Source: Desulfosarcina ovata subsp. ovata
GTDB lineage: Bacteria > Desulfobacterota > Desulfobacteria > Desulfobacterales > Desulfosarcinaceae
Direction of reading: 5' to 3'
Length of the DNA: 64,000 nt
Assembly: GCF_009689005.1 (NCBI RefSeq)
Contig: NZ_AP021879.1
Coordinates: 558,001 to 622,000 of the forward strand
Under the pieces are notes generated by a model that had not been told where the DNA came from, did not search any database, and worked only from the letters and a program-made list of their open reading frames with translations. The position numbers and the translations under genes were made by a program. Below are positions 54,158-63,834 of the stretch, piece after piece (position 1 is the stretch's first letter; each line of letters begins with the position of its first letter).

Positions 54158-55786
54158 ATGGCAGAATATCGTTTTGATGAACATGAATTGCACGGGCAAC
54201 TGGTCATTCAGGCCCGTAAAATGTCTGACAATTCGACCCATCTTAAAAACCTGATTGCCGATGAAAGCCGTTTGGCCTCTTTCAGCGTCAATGGTGGTGG
54301 TCTTTTTTTTGATTACTCCCGTCAGCGGATGGACAAGGCGGGCATGCAACTGCTTTTTGAACTGGCCGAGGCATCCGGCGCAAGGAATCGTTTTGCCAGG
54401 ATGGCCGCCGGCGAGAAAGTCAATATCACTGAAAATCGGGCGGTGCTGCATATGGCTGCGCGAAGTTTTGCAGATGTTCCGATCATGCTGGATGGCCGGG
54501 ATGCCAGAGCCGAGCTTATGGCCGTACTGGATAAAATACGGACGTTTACCAATGCGGTTCATAGCGGAGAGGTCAACGGCAGCGACGGACAAAAATTCAA
54601 GCATGTCGTCGTGGTGGGTATCGGCGGAAGTTACCTGGGCACCGAGTTTGTCGCCAGAGCCCTCGAAGCATTTGCCGACCGAGACATCCAACTGGATTTT
54701 TTAGCCAATGTGGATATACACAATTTTGGCGCGATCTGGACACGTATCGATCCCCAGCGGACATTATGGATTATCATATCAAAAAGCTACACCACCGCCG
54801 AGACCATGGCCAACGAAGACCTGATTCGCCGCTATATGATCGATTGCGGCCTGGACCCGGCCAAACACATCGTGACGGTCACCAGCAAAGGCAGTCCCGG
54901 TGATCAGGGGGGCGGACGGGAGATCGCCGCGTTTCATATGTTTGATTTTATTGGCGGCCGATACAGTGTCACCTCGGCTGTGGGTGGCGTCCCTTTAAGT
55001 CTCTACCTAGGTTACGATCGCTTCGAACGTTTTCTCAAAGGGGCCGAAATGATGGATCGACATGCCATCAATGCTCCGGCCGAGCAAAACCTGCCGCTCA
55101 TCGCCGCCCTGCTGACCGTCTGGAACACCAGCTTCCTGGGGTACCCGCAGGGTGCGATCATCCCTTATGCTTCGCCCTTAAGCAAACTGGCGCCGCATGT
55201 GCAGCAACTGAATATGGAGAGCAACGGAAAGTCCGTGGATGCCACGGGACGATTTCTGGCTGAGCCCGCCGGAACAGTCATCTTCGGTGAACCCGGCACC
55301 AATGCCCAGCACTCCTTTTTTCAATTGGCCCACCAGGGGAAACCGTTTCCCGTTGAATTTATCGGCGTGCTGAATCCGCAATACCGGATGGATGAAGGGT
55401 GCTGTAAGGGCGTGGGGCATCAGCAGGAGTTGTGGGCCAATCTGCTTGCCCAGGCCACCGCTTTGGCCATGGGACGGGAAAATGACGATCCGGCCAAGTA
55501 TTTTTCCGGCAACCGCCCCTCATCGATCCTTGTTATAGAGGATCTGGAGCCGGAGAGTGTCGGCCGGCTATTGGCTTTTTACGAGGCCAAGACCGTTTAT
55601 GAAGCCTTCATCTGGGGTATCAACCCCTTTGACCAGTTTGGTGTCGAACTGGGCAAGGTAACGGCCGGCACCCTGCGAAAAGCCATGGCCGTCCACAATG
55701 ATAACCCGGCTGACAATTTCAGTGGGCTGGATCCGATCAACCGGCGCTATCTGCAGATGTTATCCAGTGGCAAGCTGATCGATTAA
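54158..55786 (+). CDS. pgi: Glucose-6-phosphate isomerase
   Basis: Interconverts glucose 6-phosphate and fructose 6-phosphate in glycolysis and gluconeogenesis. The 542-residue protein begins at ATG 54158 behind GAGGAGG. Signatures are VVVGIGGSYLGTEFVARAL, SKSYTTAETMAN, GGRYSVTSAVGGVPLSLYLG, the Glu/His region NMESNGKSVDATG, and the C-terminal TVYEAFIWGINPFDQFGVELGK. Length fits the large bacterial form. There is no visible operon partner. Confidence 0.96.
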   Translation: MAEYRFDEHELHGQLVIQARKMSDNSTHLKNLIADESRLASFSVNGGGLFFDYSRQRMDKAGMQLLFELAEASGARNRFARMAAGEKVNITENRAVLHMAARSFADVPIMLDGRDARAELMAVLDKIRTFTNAVHSGEVNGSDGQKFKHVVVVGIGGSYLGTEFVARALEAFADRDIQLDFLANVDIHNFGAIWTRIDPQRTLWIIISKSYTTAETMANEDLIRRYMIDCGLDPAKHIVTVTSKGSPGDQGGGREIAAFHMFDFIGGRYSVTSAVGGVPLSLYLGYDRFERFLKGAEMMDRHAINAPAEQNLPLIAALLTVWNTSFLGYPQGAIIPYASPLSKLAPHVQQLNMESNGKSVDATGRFLAEPAGTVIFGEPGTNAQHSFFQLAHQGKPFPVEFIGVLNPQYRMDEGCCKGVGHQQELWANLLAQATALAMGRENDDPAKYFSGNRPSSILVIEDLEPESVGRLLAFYEAKTVYEAFIWGINPFDQFGVELGKVTAGTLRKAMAVHNDNPADNFSGLDPINRRYLQMLSSGKLID

Positions 55787-55810
55787 TCTGTCGACGCCCA
55801 ATCATAAATT

Positions 55811-55855
55811 GTGCCCATCCATAAATAAACAAATGGGTCATTTATGGTTGGGCAC
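55811..55855. repeat. Inverted repeat downstream of pgi
   Basis: Arms GTGCCCATCCATAAAT and ATTTATGGTTGGGCAC pair with one mismatch around a 13-base loop. No T-run follows, so it is not a classical terminator. It may end pgi transcripts or be a small repeat. Confidence 0.5.
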
Positions 55856-56057
55856 CCATTCGCCTCCCCCTACCGAACCCCAGGAACATACCGTCCCACT
55901 GAATATTAAGGTGGCGACAATAATCATAAAGTTTGCAACCTACCCGTCGATATCTGGAATGTAGCCGTAAAACCGATCCTGCATCCCCGTATGGGGAAAT
56001 AGTGTTGTCCATTGGGTTCGTTGGAAAAATAATGAAGATGACATCGAGTCGCCGCGA

Positions 56058-58472
56058 ATGAAGGAAAAAACAGAAAAATCTTTTGAAAAGAACAGTTCAT
56101 CTGCCAGTAACAGCGATGAGGGAAACACCCCTGCGAGCACCAACATGCACGAGGAAAATGACTCGGATACCTTGAGCGACGATGAACTGGAAGTATTTAA
56201 AAAAATCATGGGAGAGATTGAGGGGGAGGAAGACGGGGAGGCCAAACCATCGGATGATGCTTCCTCGTCTGCGGACGGGAACCCGATACTGAGCGAAAAT
56301 GAGCAGCGTGAAATCGAAGCGGTAATCGATTCAATTGGCGATGAGCCGGCCGAAGACACAGATACAGACAAGGCCGATGATCTTGACGAAGATCAGCAGA
56401 AGGCCTTTGACAGTATCATGGCTCAGATTGAAAGCGGTGAGGGCGCTGATGCCGTAGCCGAGGAAAAAGAACCGGAGGAGAAGAAACCGGAAGAAACTCC
56501 CGACGAACCGGACAATGACGACGATTTTGCCGCCGAACTGGAAAAAGTAGCCCGGGCGGCTGACCCGGACGATGATAATCCGGCCGAAGACGCAGATGTC
56601 GACAAAACCGATGATCTTGACGAAGATCAGCAGGCCGCCTTTGACAGTATCATGGCCCAGATTGAAAGCGGTGAGGGCGCTGATGCCGTAGCCGAGGAAA
56701 AAGAACCGGAGGAAAAGAAACCGGAAGAAACTCCCGACGGACCGGACAATGACGACGATTTTGCCGCCGAACTGGAAAAGGTTGCCCGGGCGGCCGACTC
56801 TGACGATGATGAGCCGGCCGAAGACGCAGATGCCGACGATGCCGATAATCTTGACGAAGATCAGCAGGCCGCCTTTGACAGTATCATGGCTCAGATTGAA
56901 AGCGGTGAGGGCGTTGAGGAAGAGTCACCAAAAACCTCTGAAGCGATTGTGAACCCGGCTGAAGTTAAAGTGCCCGACGTCACAGACGCAACCGTAGTGG
57001 CCGACAAGAAAAAAAATAGCCGTCCATCAGCGACCACAAAGCAAGACGTTACAGCCGAAGCTGTCGAACGCAAAGCGGGGCCAGAGCCCACACCCATCAA
57101 AAAGGAAGCCGATGCCCCCATCGCATCAAGCGGTGATGAAAATGACGGGCAGCCCGCACTGCCATCCAATGAGGCAACCAACTCGGTTCAGCCGGTTGAT
57201 GAGGATGCGAAGCCATCCTCTTCTGCAGCTGTTCCAGTTCCCGAGAAAAAGGCAACGCAAGCCCCCCAGGAGAAGAAACCCATCTCCCGAAACAGAAAAA
57301 AATGGTTTTGGGCGGCCGCCGTTATTTTTTCGATCATCCTGCCATTGACTGGATACGTTCTCTGGCCCCATCGCCAATCTGAACCGACCGATTCCAAGCC
57401 ACTGGTTGCGCAACCATCGGCTTCGGTGGAAGCGACTACGCCATCCCCGACGGCGGCCGCCCCCCCACCCGAAAAGGAGGAACCGGCAGAACTGCCTGCG
57501 GTGGCACAGTTGAAAGCAATCGCTACAGCCCTTGACCAACTGCGCAATGAACTACTCGCAAAACAGGTCGAAATAGAAGAACTGCGGGGCTATTATCAAT
57601 CCGGAATCGATGCGGAAATCGCCGGGATCCTCGATTCAATCCGCAAGTCCGGGAAAAGGACCATCTCTCTGAAAACGGCAATGGCGGATGCCCATATCAG
57701 TTTGGGGCTCTCTGCCATTCAGCGCCGGAATGCATACATCCGTCGACTGAAAATTCCAGCCAATGCCCTTACCAGAGACAGTGAAGAACTGCTTTATCTG
57801 ACCCGCAAAGCGGAACTGCTCGCCTCTATGGCTGAAAAATCGAGTGGAATCGATGTCGACGGATTCGTTCAGGAGTCTGGTGAGGTTATGGATGTCCACC
57901 GCCAGCGCCTCAACCAGCTCAATATCGATGCTGTTGACGTTATCCCGCTCCCCATGGAATCCCTTTGGCAGGATATTTCCCGGCGGCTGCCGGTAAAACC
58001 GGCCTCGGACAAGCAACCGCCGGCGGCTGTCCGGGCCGACAACGCAGTTATCTGGAAAGCGATCTGTGAAGGCGATTTCTCCCGAAATGACCAGCTGAGT
58101 ATGTTGTCCATTGAGGCCGCGCGCTGTCTTTCAGCATGGAAGGGAAAGGATCTGTTCCTCAATGCGCTCACGGATCTTCCTCCCGATATTGCCCGTGAAC
58201 TGGTCAAGTGGGAGGGCGACTGGCTGGGACTCAACGGACTTACCGAATTGACGCCCGAAGTCGCCAGCCACCTGGCCCGGTGGAAAGGCAGGATCATTTC
58301 CCTGAACGGACTTTCACGACTTTCTCCCCAAGTGGTGGCAATCCTGTCCGAGTGGCGGGGAGAGCAGATCGAACTGATCAATGTCAAACACATGCCGAAC
58401 TGGGATACGCCCCGTATTCGACTCTTTTTTTCAGAAGATCTGCAGCGCAGGCATGAATCCACAAGGAAATAA
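56058..58472 (+). CDS. Acidic repeat protein with single membrane helix and LRR-like C-terminus
   Basis: An 804-residue protein. Residues 1-290 are strongly acidic and carry a 78-residue repeat (2.3 copies; DEDQQxAFDSIMAQIESGEG, then EEKEPEEKKPEETPD, then DDDFAAELEKVARAAD). A disordered Pro/Lys segment follows, then one membrane helix near 415-435 (WFWAAAVIFSIILPLTGYVL) preceded by basic residues. The region after it is Pro-rich, then a coiled coil (about 475-520), then about 100 residues with repeats of 22-24 residues such as LTPEVASHLARWKGRIISLN, like an LRR-type solenoid. It is probably anchored in the inner membrane with the acidic part in the cytoplasm. A secreted helical protein follows 3 bases later. 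Confidence 0.8.
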   Translation: MKEKTEKSFEKNSSSASNSDEGNTPASTNMHEENDSDTLSDDELEVFKKIMGEIEGEEDGEAKPSDDASSSADGNPILSENEQREIEAVIDSIGDEPAEDTDTDKADDLDEDQQKAFDSIMAQIESGEGADAVAEEKEPEEKKPEETPDEPDNDDDFAAELEKVARAADPDDDNPAEDADVDKTDDLDEDQQAAFDSIMAQIESGEGADAVAEEKEPEEKKPEETPDGPDNDDDFAAELEKVARAADSDDDEPAEDADADDADNLDEDQQAAFDSIMAQIESGEGVEEESPKTSEAIVNPAEVKVPDVTDATVVADKKKNSRPSATTKQDVTAEAVERKAGPEPTPIKKEADAPIASSGDENDGQPALPSNEATNSVQPVDEDAKPSSSAAVPVPEKKATQAPQEKKPISRNRKKWFWAAAVIFSIILPLTGYVLWPHRQSEPTDSKPLVAQPSASVEATTPSPTAAAPPPEKEEPAELPAVAQLKAIATALDQLRNELLAKQVEIEELRGYYQSGIDAEIAGILDSIRKSGKRTISLKTAMADAHISLGLSAIQRRNAYIRRLKIPANALTRDSEELLYLTRKAELLASMAEKSSGIDVDGFVQESGEVMDVHRQRLNQLNIDAVDVIPLPMESLWQDISRRLPVKPASDKQPPAAVRADNAVIWKAICEGDFSRNDQLSMLSIEAARCLSAWKGKDLFLNALTDLPPDIARELVKWEGDWLGLNGLTELTPEVASHLARWKGRIISLNGLSRLSPQVVAILSEWRGEQIELINVKHMPNWDTPRIRLFFSEDLQRRHESTRK
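56376..56912 (+). repeat. 234-base in-frame tandem repeat
   Basis: Units begin at 56376, 56610 and 56844 (the third is partial). They are exactly 234 bases apart and nearly identical in DNA, including synonymous positions, which points to recent duplication or ongoing length variation within the acidic domain of the gene. Confidence 0.85.
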
Positions 58473-58475
58473 ATC

Positions 58476-59054
58476 GTGAAGCGACCGGTAGTCATCCATT
58501 GGATCGGCAACATCGTCATTTTACTGCTCCTGTTTTTCGCTCCGCAAATGGTTTCGGCCAGCGACAAGGACGAACAACTACGCCAGACCATGGCGGATAT
58601 CGCCTTGCTGAACCGTCAGATGGCCCAGCGAAAGGCCGATGCGACTGACATCCGCGATCGGTTGGGCCTCCGGCGAAAAGCGATCGAAGAGGAGATCCAT
58701 CAGGAAATCCAGGCAAAAGGAATTGACAGTCAATCGGAAGCCCTGGAAAATCCAAGGGTCTTTTATGACCTGATCCTGATGGCCGAACTGCGTGCTTACA
58801 TTGGTCGTTACACACAAAAGATCGGATATTACCGGGTGGCTTGTGACCGTCTGGGATACCTCTATCAGCAGGCGGACGACGATCTGAAAATCATCCACAC
58901 CCTCTCGGACCTGAAGATCGAAGCCTTGATCGGCCAGGTGGAAAAAGTCCTCGACGGCTACCTTGCCGATGCCCAGACCCTGATCATTAAAACCGATACC
59001 CTCGAAATCGACCCGCCGGAAAAGATCTGGGCAAGTTTCAAAGCGGACCGATAG
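58476..59054 (+). CDS. Secreted helical protein paired with the acidic repeat protein
   Basis: A 192-residue protein with a GTG start at 58476 and an N-terminal hydrophobic signal (WIGNIVILLLLFFAPQMVSA). The mature part is almost all helix and rich in Lys, Asp and Leu (EEIHQEIQAKGIDSQSEALE, VEKVLDGYLADAQTLII). It starts 3 bases after the acidic protein's stop, so the two probably act together in the envelope. No family is recognised. Confidence 0.75.
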   Translation: MKRPVVIHWIGNIVILLLLFFAPQMVSASDKDEQLRQTMADIALLNRQMAQRKADATDIRDRLGLRRKAIEEEIHQEIQAKGIDSQSEALENPRVFYDLILMAELRAYIGRYTQKIGYYRVACDRLGYLYQQADDDLKIIHTLSDLKIEALIGQVEKVLDGYLADAQTLIIKTDTLEIDPPEKIWASFKADR

Positions 59055-59241
59055 GCCACCAAACCCGGCCGGTCAGCGCGTTGCGTGTCAACCAATCGTG
59101 GGTATCAAGGCCCAACGAATCACCGGGTGCGGCCTTTCGGAAATGCGATCTAGGCAGACAATGCCGCTGTTTTGCAGCTTGAACAGTAGTTGCTCCGGAT
59201 CGTTGCATACCAACAGACCGATCAGTTGTTCCAGAAGGCGC

Positions 59242-60507
59242 TTAGATCATCAGATTCATCAGCTTTTTGTGAAGTACGCTGTAAGAATAGAATTGTTTCG
59301 CAAGGCGGTAATTGTTCTCCACCATTTTCTGCCGCATGGACGCTGTTTGCAGCAGCGCCTGGGTTTGCGCAACCGCATCCTCGGTCACATACCCGTCAAT
59401 TTCAACTGCCTGAAAGCCTTTGGGCTTGATATCGAAGGTATAGATGGAATAGCGATTGACCATGATCGGTTTGCGGAAATAGACCGCCTCCAGAAAGGCA
59501 TTGCCAAACCCCTCGACGGTGGAGGGGTAGGTAATGAAATCGGCGTGATGATAGATGTCGTTCAGGGTGTAAATTTTACGGCCGTCCGCAGTGGTTCCGC
59601 GCTGGTCGTTGATGATGTCCGAAACGAACAGCGTGTCAACCCCCATCCGCCGGGAATAATCGATGACCCGCTGTTCGTAATCATGCCCCTCGTCACCGGA
59701 TGCGTGGGAAATCACCAGACGGGATTTGATACCCAGACGGCTGACCAGTTCGATGGCATTTTCGATACCTTTGCGTTTGACGACCCGTGTGGGTTGGAGA
59801 ATCAGTTTTTCATCCGCCGCCAGTCCCAGGGCCTGACGCACATCATCGGTATACTCATCGGGCGGCGCCGGCGGGTTCTCAAAATCCATCACGTTGGGGA
59901 TAATGGTGGATGAAATACCGGTCCTCAGCGAGAGCTGGTTGCTGGCGGAAGAGCTGATGACCACATGCCGAATGGTGGGCAAGTGGGGTGGAAACGCCAT
60001 ATTGAGATAGTCCCAGACCGAATTGGCTTTGAACTGCTGGCGTTCCCAGAAAAAATCGTGGTGGTGGGCAATGCAGGGCAATCCGGTTTCGGCAATCAGT
60101 TCGGTAATGGCAAGCCCCAGAGGAATATTGAGCGGAATGGTCAGGGCATTTTCGGGAACAAGCAGATCAATATTGAACTTGGCGATGAAATCGTATAATT
60201 GATCTTTAAGCAAGTCCTTGATGGTGTGGATTTGGGTGGTTAACGCACGATCACGCACCCCGTATGTGTCGACCCCGAACGCCGTGTTGAAGATTGTCCT
60301 GATTTCCGGTTCCATGAAATGGGCTTTGGGTGACAGGAACGAACAGCTCGGGTCCCGGTCCAACTCACCGGCAAAATAGAAGCATTTAAACCTCTCTTTT
60401 TCGAAGACGCGCGCCCATTTCTCCGTTTCCAGCGAAACGCCGTCAGTTCCGGCAAAGCGGGTGGAAATAAAGCCAATATGATGAACCGTGTCAAAGGGAA
60501 TGTACAT
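59242..60507 (-). CDS. GT4-type glycosyltransferase
   Basis: A 421-residue retaining glycosyltransferase with two Rossmann halves. The N-terminal half has CIAHHHDFFWERQQF; the donor-binding half has LILQPTRVVKRKGIENAIEL and the nucleotide-sugar loop TYPSTVEGFGNAFLEAVYF with the E-X7-E-type pattern. It is divergent from the GH13 phosphorylase by about 100 bases. In other bacteria, such a GT beside a GH13_18 phosphorylase makes or recycles glucosylglycerate-type solutes. That is the favoured but unproven role. Confidence 0.82.
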   Translation of the reverse strand: MYIPFDTVHHIGFISTRFAGTDGVSLETEKWARVFEKERFKCFYFAGELDRDPSCSFLSPKAHFMEPEIRTIFNTAFGVDTYGVRDRALTTQIHTIKDLLKDQLYDFIAKFNIDLLVPENALTIPLNIPLGLAITELIAETGLPCIAHHHDFFWERQQFKANSVWDYLNMAFPPHLPTIRHVVISSSASNQLSLRTGISSTIIPNVMDFENPPAPPDEYTDDVRQALGLAADEKLILQPTRVVKRKGIENAIELVSRLGIKSRLVISHASGDEGHDYEQRVIDYSRRMGVDTLFVSDIINDQRGTTADGRKIYTLNDIYHHADFITYPSTVEGFGNAFLEAVYFRKPIMVNRYSIYTFDIKPKGFQAVEIDGYVTEDAVAQTQALLQTASMRQKMVENNYRLAKQFYSYSVLHKKLMNLMI

Positions 60508-60603
60508 ATTTTCGCCTCATTGGATTGAGAAGGAAGCCAATTTTCGTCCCTCTTTTTAGAAGACATCAAAACGCGACGGGTGTCAACGCTGAAGGAGGAT
60601 AAA

Positions 60604-62325
60604 ATGAAATCGATTCTGCAGCGGATTTACGGGCCTCTCAAAGGCGATGCCGCGTTCGCCAGGTTGACCGCCATTTTGGATCGCTCCCGGAACGTGCCGC
60701 CCCCGCCCGTGGATTCAATATTCACTCAGGCCGATGCGATCCTGATCACTTACGCGGATACCCTGCGCCGGCCAGCCGAGCGTCCGCTGAAGGTCCTCCA
60801 CAGCTTCTGTGACACTCTCAAGGGCGCCGTATCGGGCATCCATATCCTGCCGTTTTTCCCATTTTCTTCTGACGACGGTTTTTCGGTGACCGACTTTATG
60901 GCGGTGCGATCCGATTTGGGCAGTTGGTCCGACATCGAGGCCATCGGCCGCGATTTCAAACTGATGGTCGATCTGGTGGCCAACCATGTCTCGGCTCGAA
61001 GCCACTGGTTTGAATCCTATCTGGCCGAGCGTCAAGGGTTCGCCCAACTGGCCATTGAGGTCGATCCGGCGACCGACCTGTCCGCTGTCACCAGGCCCCG
61101 GACCTTACCGCTGTTGACGGTTTTCGAGAAGCGATCCGGCTGCCGGGTATCGGTCTGGACCACCTTCAGTCCCGACCAGGTGGATCTGAACTATGCAAGT
61201 CTGGATGTACTCGAAATGATGGTTCGAACATTGCTTCTGTACGTCTCCAAAGGGGCCCGCCTCATCCGCCTGGACGCCATCGCCTACTTGTGGAAAACCA
61301 TCGGGACCACATGCATCCATCTGCCCCAGACCCACGACATGGTGCGGTTGTTTAGAAAGATACTGGACCTCCAGGCCCCCGAGGTGGCCCTGGTTACGGA
61401 AACCAACGTTCCCCACGCAGAAAACGTCAGCTATTTCGGCAATGGAAGCGACGAAGCCCAGATGGTTTACAACTTTACCCTGCCACCGCTGCTGCTCCAC
61501 GCCCTGTGCACGGGAAGCGCGAAACGGTTTTGCCAGTGGGTCAAAACACTTAAAACCCCTTCCGTGCGTACGACATTTTTCAATTTCACGGCTTCCCATG
61601 ACGGCATCGGCGTGCGCCCGCTGGAGGGGATTCTGCCGCCATCGGAAATCAGCTGGCTGGCAGACCGGGTCCGCCAAAATGGCGGCAAGGTTTCCGAAAA
61701 GACCAATCCCGACGGGTCGACCAGCCCCTATGAACTCAATATTACCTATCTGAGCGCCCTGAAAGATCCTTCACGATCCACCGATCCCCTGCACATTCCC
61801 CGCTTTCTGGCATCCCAGGCCGTTGCCCTGGCCTTTCCCGGGGTGCCCGGGATTTACGTGCACAGTTTATTGGGAAGCCCCAACTGGCTGGAAGGGGTGC
61901 GCATGAGCGGGCGGGCGAGATCTATCAACCGGGCTCACCTGGAGATGGATGCGGTGCTTGGCGAACTGGCCGATCCGAGCCATCCACGGGCCCGTATTTT
62001 TCATCCCTACCTGAAAATGCTGCGCGTCCGCGCGGATCAGCCGGCGTTTCACCCCCAGGCGGACATGGAGGTTCTCGATCTGGATCCACGGATTTTTGGG
62101 GTAAGGCGGCGCTGTAAGGCCCAGACCATATCTGCATTGACCAATTTCTCGGGTGATACCGTAACCGTTGCCCTGCCCGGCGAGAATGGCGAAAGCAGGC
62201 TGATTGATCGGCTGAGCGGCAAGCCGATGCAGGCCGGTCAACTTGTTATGCCCGCCTATGCCACGGTCTGGCTGGACAGTTATAGGGCTGAATCGTCCCA
62301 CAGAAATGACGGACAGCCTTGTTGA
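60604..62325 (+). CDS. GH13 sugar phosphorylase (sucrose/glucosylglycerate phosphorylase-like)
   Basis: A 573-residue enzyme of the GH13_18 subfamily that splits a glucoside with phosphate. ATG 60604 has AAGGAGG upstream. The barrel motifs are FFPFSSDDGFSVTDF, DLVANHVSARSHWF, the nucleophile Asp in GARLIRLDAIAYLWK, the acid/base Glu in VTETNVPHAENV and the third carboxylate in FTASHDGIGVRPLEG. VWTTFSPDQVDLNY near residue 195 is diagnostic of the subfamily. The substrate is uncertain: sucrose, sucrose 6-phosphate and glucosylglycerate are candidates. Glycosyltransferases lie on both sides. Confidence 0.88.
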   Translation: MKSILQRIYGPLKGDAAFARLTAILDRSRNVPPPPVDSIFTQADAILITYADTLRRPAERPLKVLHSFCDTLKGAVSGIHILPFFPFSSDDGFSVTDFMAVRSDLGSWSDIEAIGRDFKLMVDLVANHVSARSHWFESYLAERQGFAQLAIEVDPATDLSAVTRPRTLPLLTVFEKRSGCRVSVWTTFSPDQVDLNYASLDVLEMMVRTLLLYVSKGARLIRLDAIAYLWKTIGTTCIHLPQTHDMVRLFRKILDLQAPEVALVTETNVPHAENVSYFGNGSDEAQMVYNFTLPPLLLHALCTGSAKRFCQWVKTLKTPSVRTTFFNFTASHDGIGVRPLEGILPPSEISWLADRVRQNGGKVSEKTNPDGSTSPYELNITYLSALKDPSRSTDPLHIPRFLASQAVALAFPGVPGIYVHSLLGSPNWLEGVRMSGRARSINRAHLEMDAVLGELADPSHPRARIFHPYLKMLRVRADQPAFHPQADMEVLDLDPRIFGVRRRCKAQTISALTNFSGDTVTVALPGENGESRLIDRLSGKPMQAGQLVMPAYATVWLDSYRAESSHRNDGQPC

Positions 62326-62430
62326 TGGTTGGCAGCAGTTGACAAAAGGAAACATTTTTTCAATACTTGAGACGTTCAGCCTGCCCGTTCAATACATCAC
62401 GGCGGATTTTTCTCGACCGGCCGAAACGCC

Positions 62431-63834
62431 ATGAAGATCGCCTTCGTTCACTATCACCTGAAGACCGGCGGTGTGACCACCGTTCTGAAAAACCAAGTCT
62501 CCGCTCTTCAGGGGCGCTGTGAAACCCTTGTGCTGACGGGCGATCGGGCCGGAACCCGAATGGCCTGCCCGGTGGTGGAAATCCCTGGCTTGGGGTACGA
62601 CCGGCCGGACATGGATACCGTGCCGCCGGAAGCCGTTGCCGAAATGGTCCAACAGGCCATTTGCGAGGTCTGGCCGGAAGGCTGTGACCTCATCCATGTT
62701 CATAATCCAACGCTGGCCAAAAACCGTCGATTTCTGCGGATCATTAAACGGCTGCAACAATTAGGGGTCAAGTTCTTTCTGCAGATTCATGATTTTGCCG
62801 AAGATGGCCGTCCCGATGCCTACTTTGATGAAAGCTACCCGGCGGACTGCCATTATGGTGTGATCAACCGCCGCGATGCAGATATTCTTATAAAGGCTGG
62901 GCTGAAGGCCCAGGGACTGCACCTTCTTCCCAACGCCGTTACGCCCCTGCCCGTATCGCCAGGCCAGGGGAAAAAAGAGCTGATTCTTTACCCGGTCAGG
63001 GCCATCCGGCGCAAAAACATCGGAGAGGCGATTCTGCTCTCCCTGTTTTTAGAGAATGGGCTTCGGCTCGCCATCACCCAGCCGCCCAACAGCCCGGCGG
63101 ATATTTACCGGTATCGGGAATGGGTCGATTGGGCAAAGGGGCACCCATTGCCCGTGGATTTCGCCGCCGGCCAAAAAACGGATTTTGCCGTTTTGGTGGG
63201 GGCGGCGCAGTCGATGATCACCACCAGCATTGCCGAGGGATTCGGATTCGCCTATCTCGAACCCTGGACCGCCGGTAAATTCGTGTGGGGTCGTAGACTG
63301 AAAGCCATTTGCAGGGATTTTGAAAAACAGGGGATTCATCTGGAAGGACTCTACGACCGTCTTGATGTTCCGTTGGCCTGGATCGATGCGGAGACGTTTG
63401 CGGACCAATGGCAGGCGACTGTTTTGCGAGCGGCCATGACGTTCGGATTTCCCTTGGACAAAACAGGTGTCCGTACCGCCTATGACTGGTTGACCGTGCG
63501 GGGGCAGGTCGATTTCGGCATACTGAACGAACCGTTTCAGCGCCAGGTTCTTGAAAAAGTGCTGCATGATCCTTCATGCAAGCGGACCCTGAGATCCCTG
63601 AACCCATGGCTGGCGGCAATTGGTGTCCCGTCGAACCCGGCAGCCATCATCACTCACAACCGTCGTGCCGTGGCCCGGCATTACGCCATTCATGCCTGCG
63701 GCGAACGGCTCATGGAAATCTACCGGCTGGTCGTCAGTAAACCGGTCTGCCATCGGATCGACAAGACGGCCCTGCTATCCGCGTTTTTTGATCTGGAGCG
63801 GTTTTCACTGCTTAAATGGAATGCCAGTGCATAA
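62431..63834 (+). CDS. Glycosyltransferase, GT4-like
   Basis: A 467-residue protein beginning with the typical GT4 sequence KIAFVHYHLKTGGVTTVLKN. Other features are DLIHVHNPTLAKN, FFLQIHDFAEDGRPDA, LHLLPNAV, LYPVRAIRRKNIGEAILLSL and SIAEGFGFAYLEPWTAGKFV, which carries the donor-binding E-X7-E region. The acceptor and sugar cannot be read from the sequence. It starts 105 bases after the phosphorylase gene and overlaps the following HAD gene. Possibly part of solute or polysaccharide synthesis. Confidence 0.82.
   Translation: MKIAFVHYHLKTGGVTTVLKNQVSALQGRCETLVLTGDRAGTRMACPVVEIPGLGYDRPDMDTVPPEAVAEMVQQAICEVWPEGCDLIHVHNPTLAKNRRFLRIIKRLQQLGVKFFLQIHDFAEDGRPDAYFDESYPADCHYGVINRRDADILIKAGLKAQGLHLLPNAVTPLPVSPGQGKKELILYPVRAIRRKNIGEAILLSLFLENGLRLAITQPPNSPADIYRYREWVDWAKGHPLPVDFAAGQKTDFAVLVGAAQSMITTSIAEGFGFAYLEPWTAGKFVWGRRLKAICRDFEKQGIHLEGLYDRLDVPLAWIDAETFADQWQATVLRAAMTFGFPLDKTGVRTAYDWLTVRGQVDFGILNEPFQRQVLEKVLHDPSCKRTLRSLNPWLAAIGVPSNPAAIITHNRRAVARHYAIHACGERLMEIYRLVVSKPVCHRIDKTALLSAFFDLERFSLLKWNASA

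Noticed and set aside
59055-59241. Short open frames in the gap after the helical secreted protein
   Set aside because: They are out of context, lack ribosome-binding sites and overlap the glycosyltransferase gene on the other strand.
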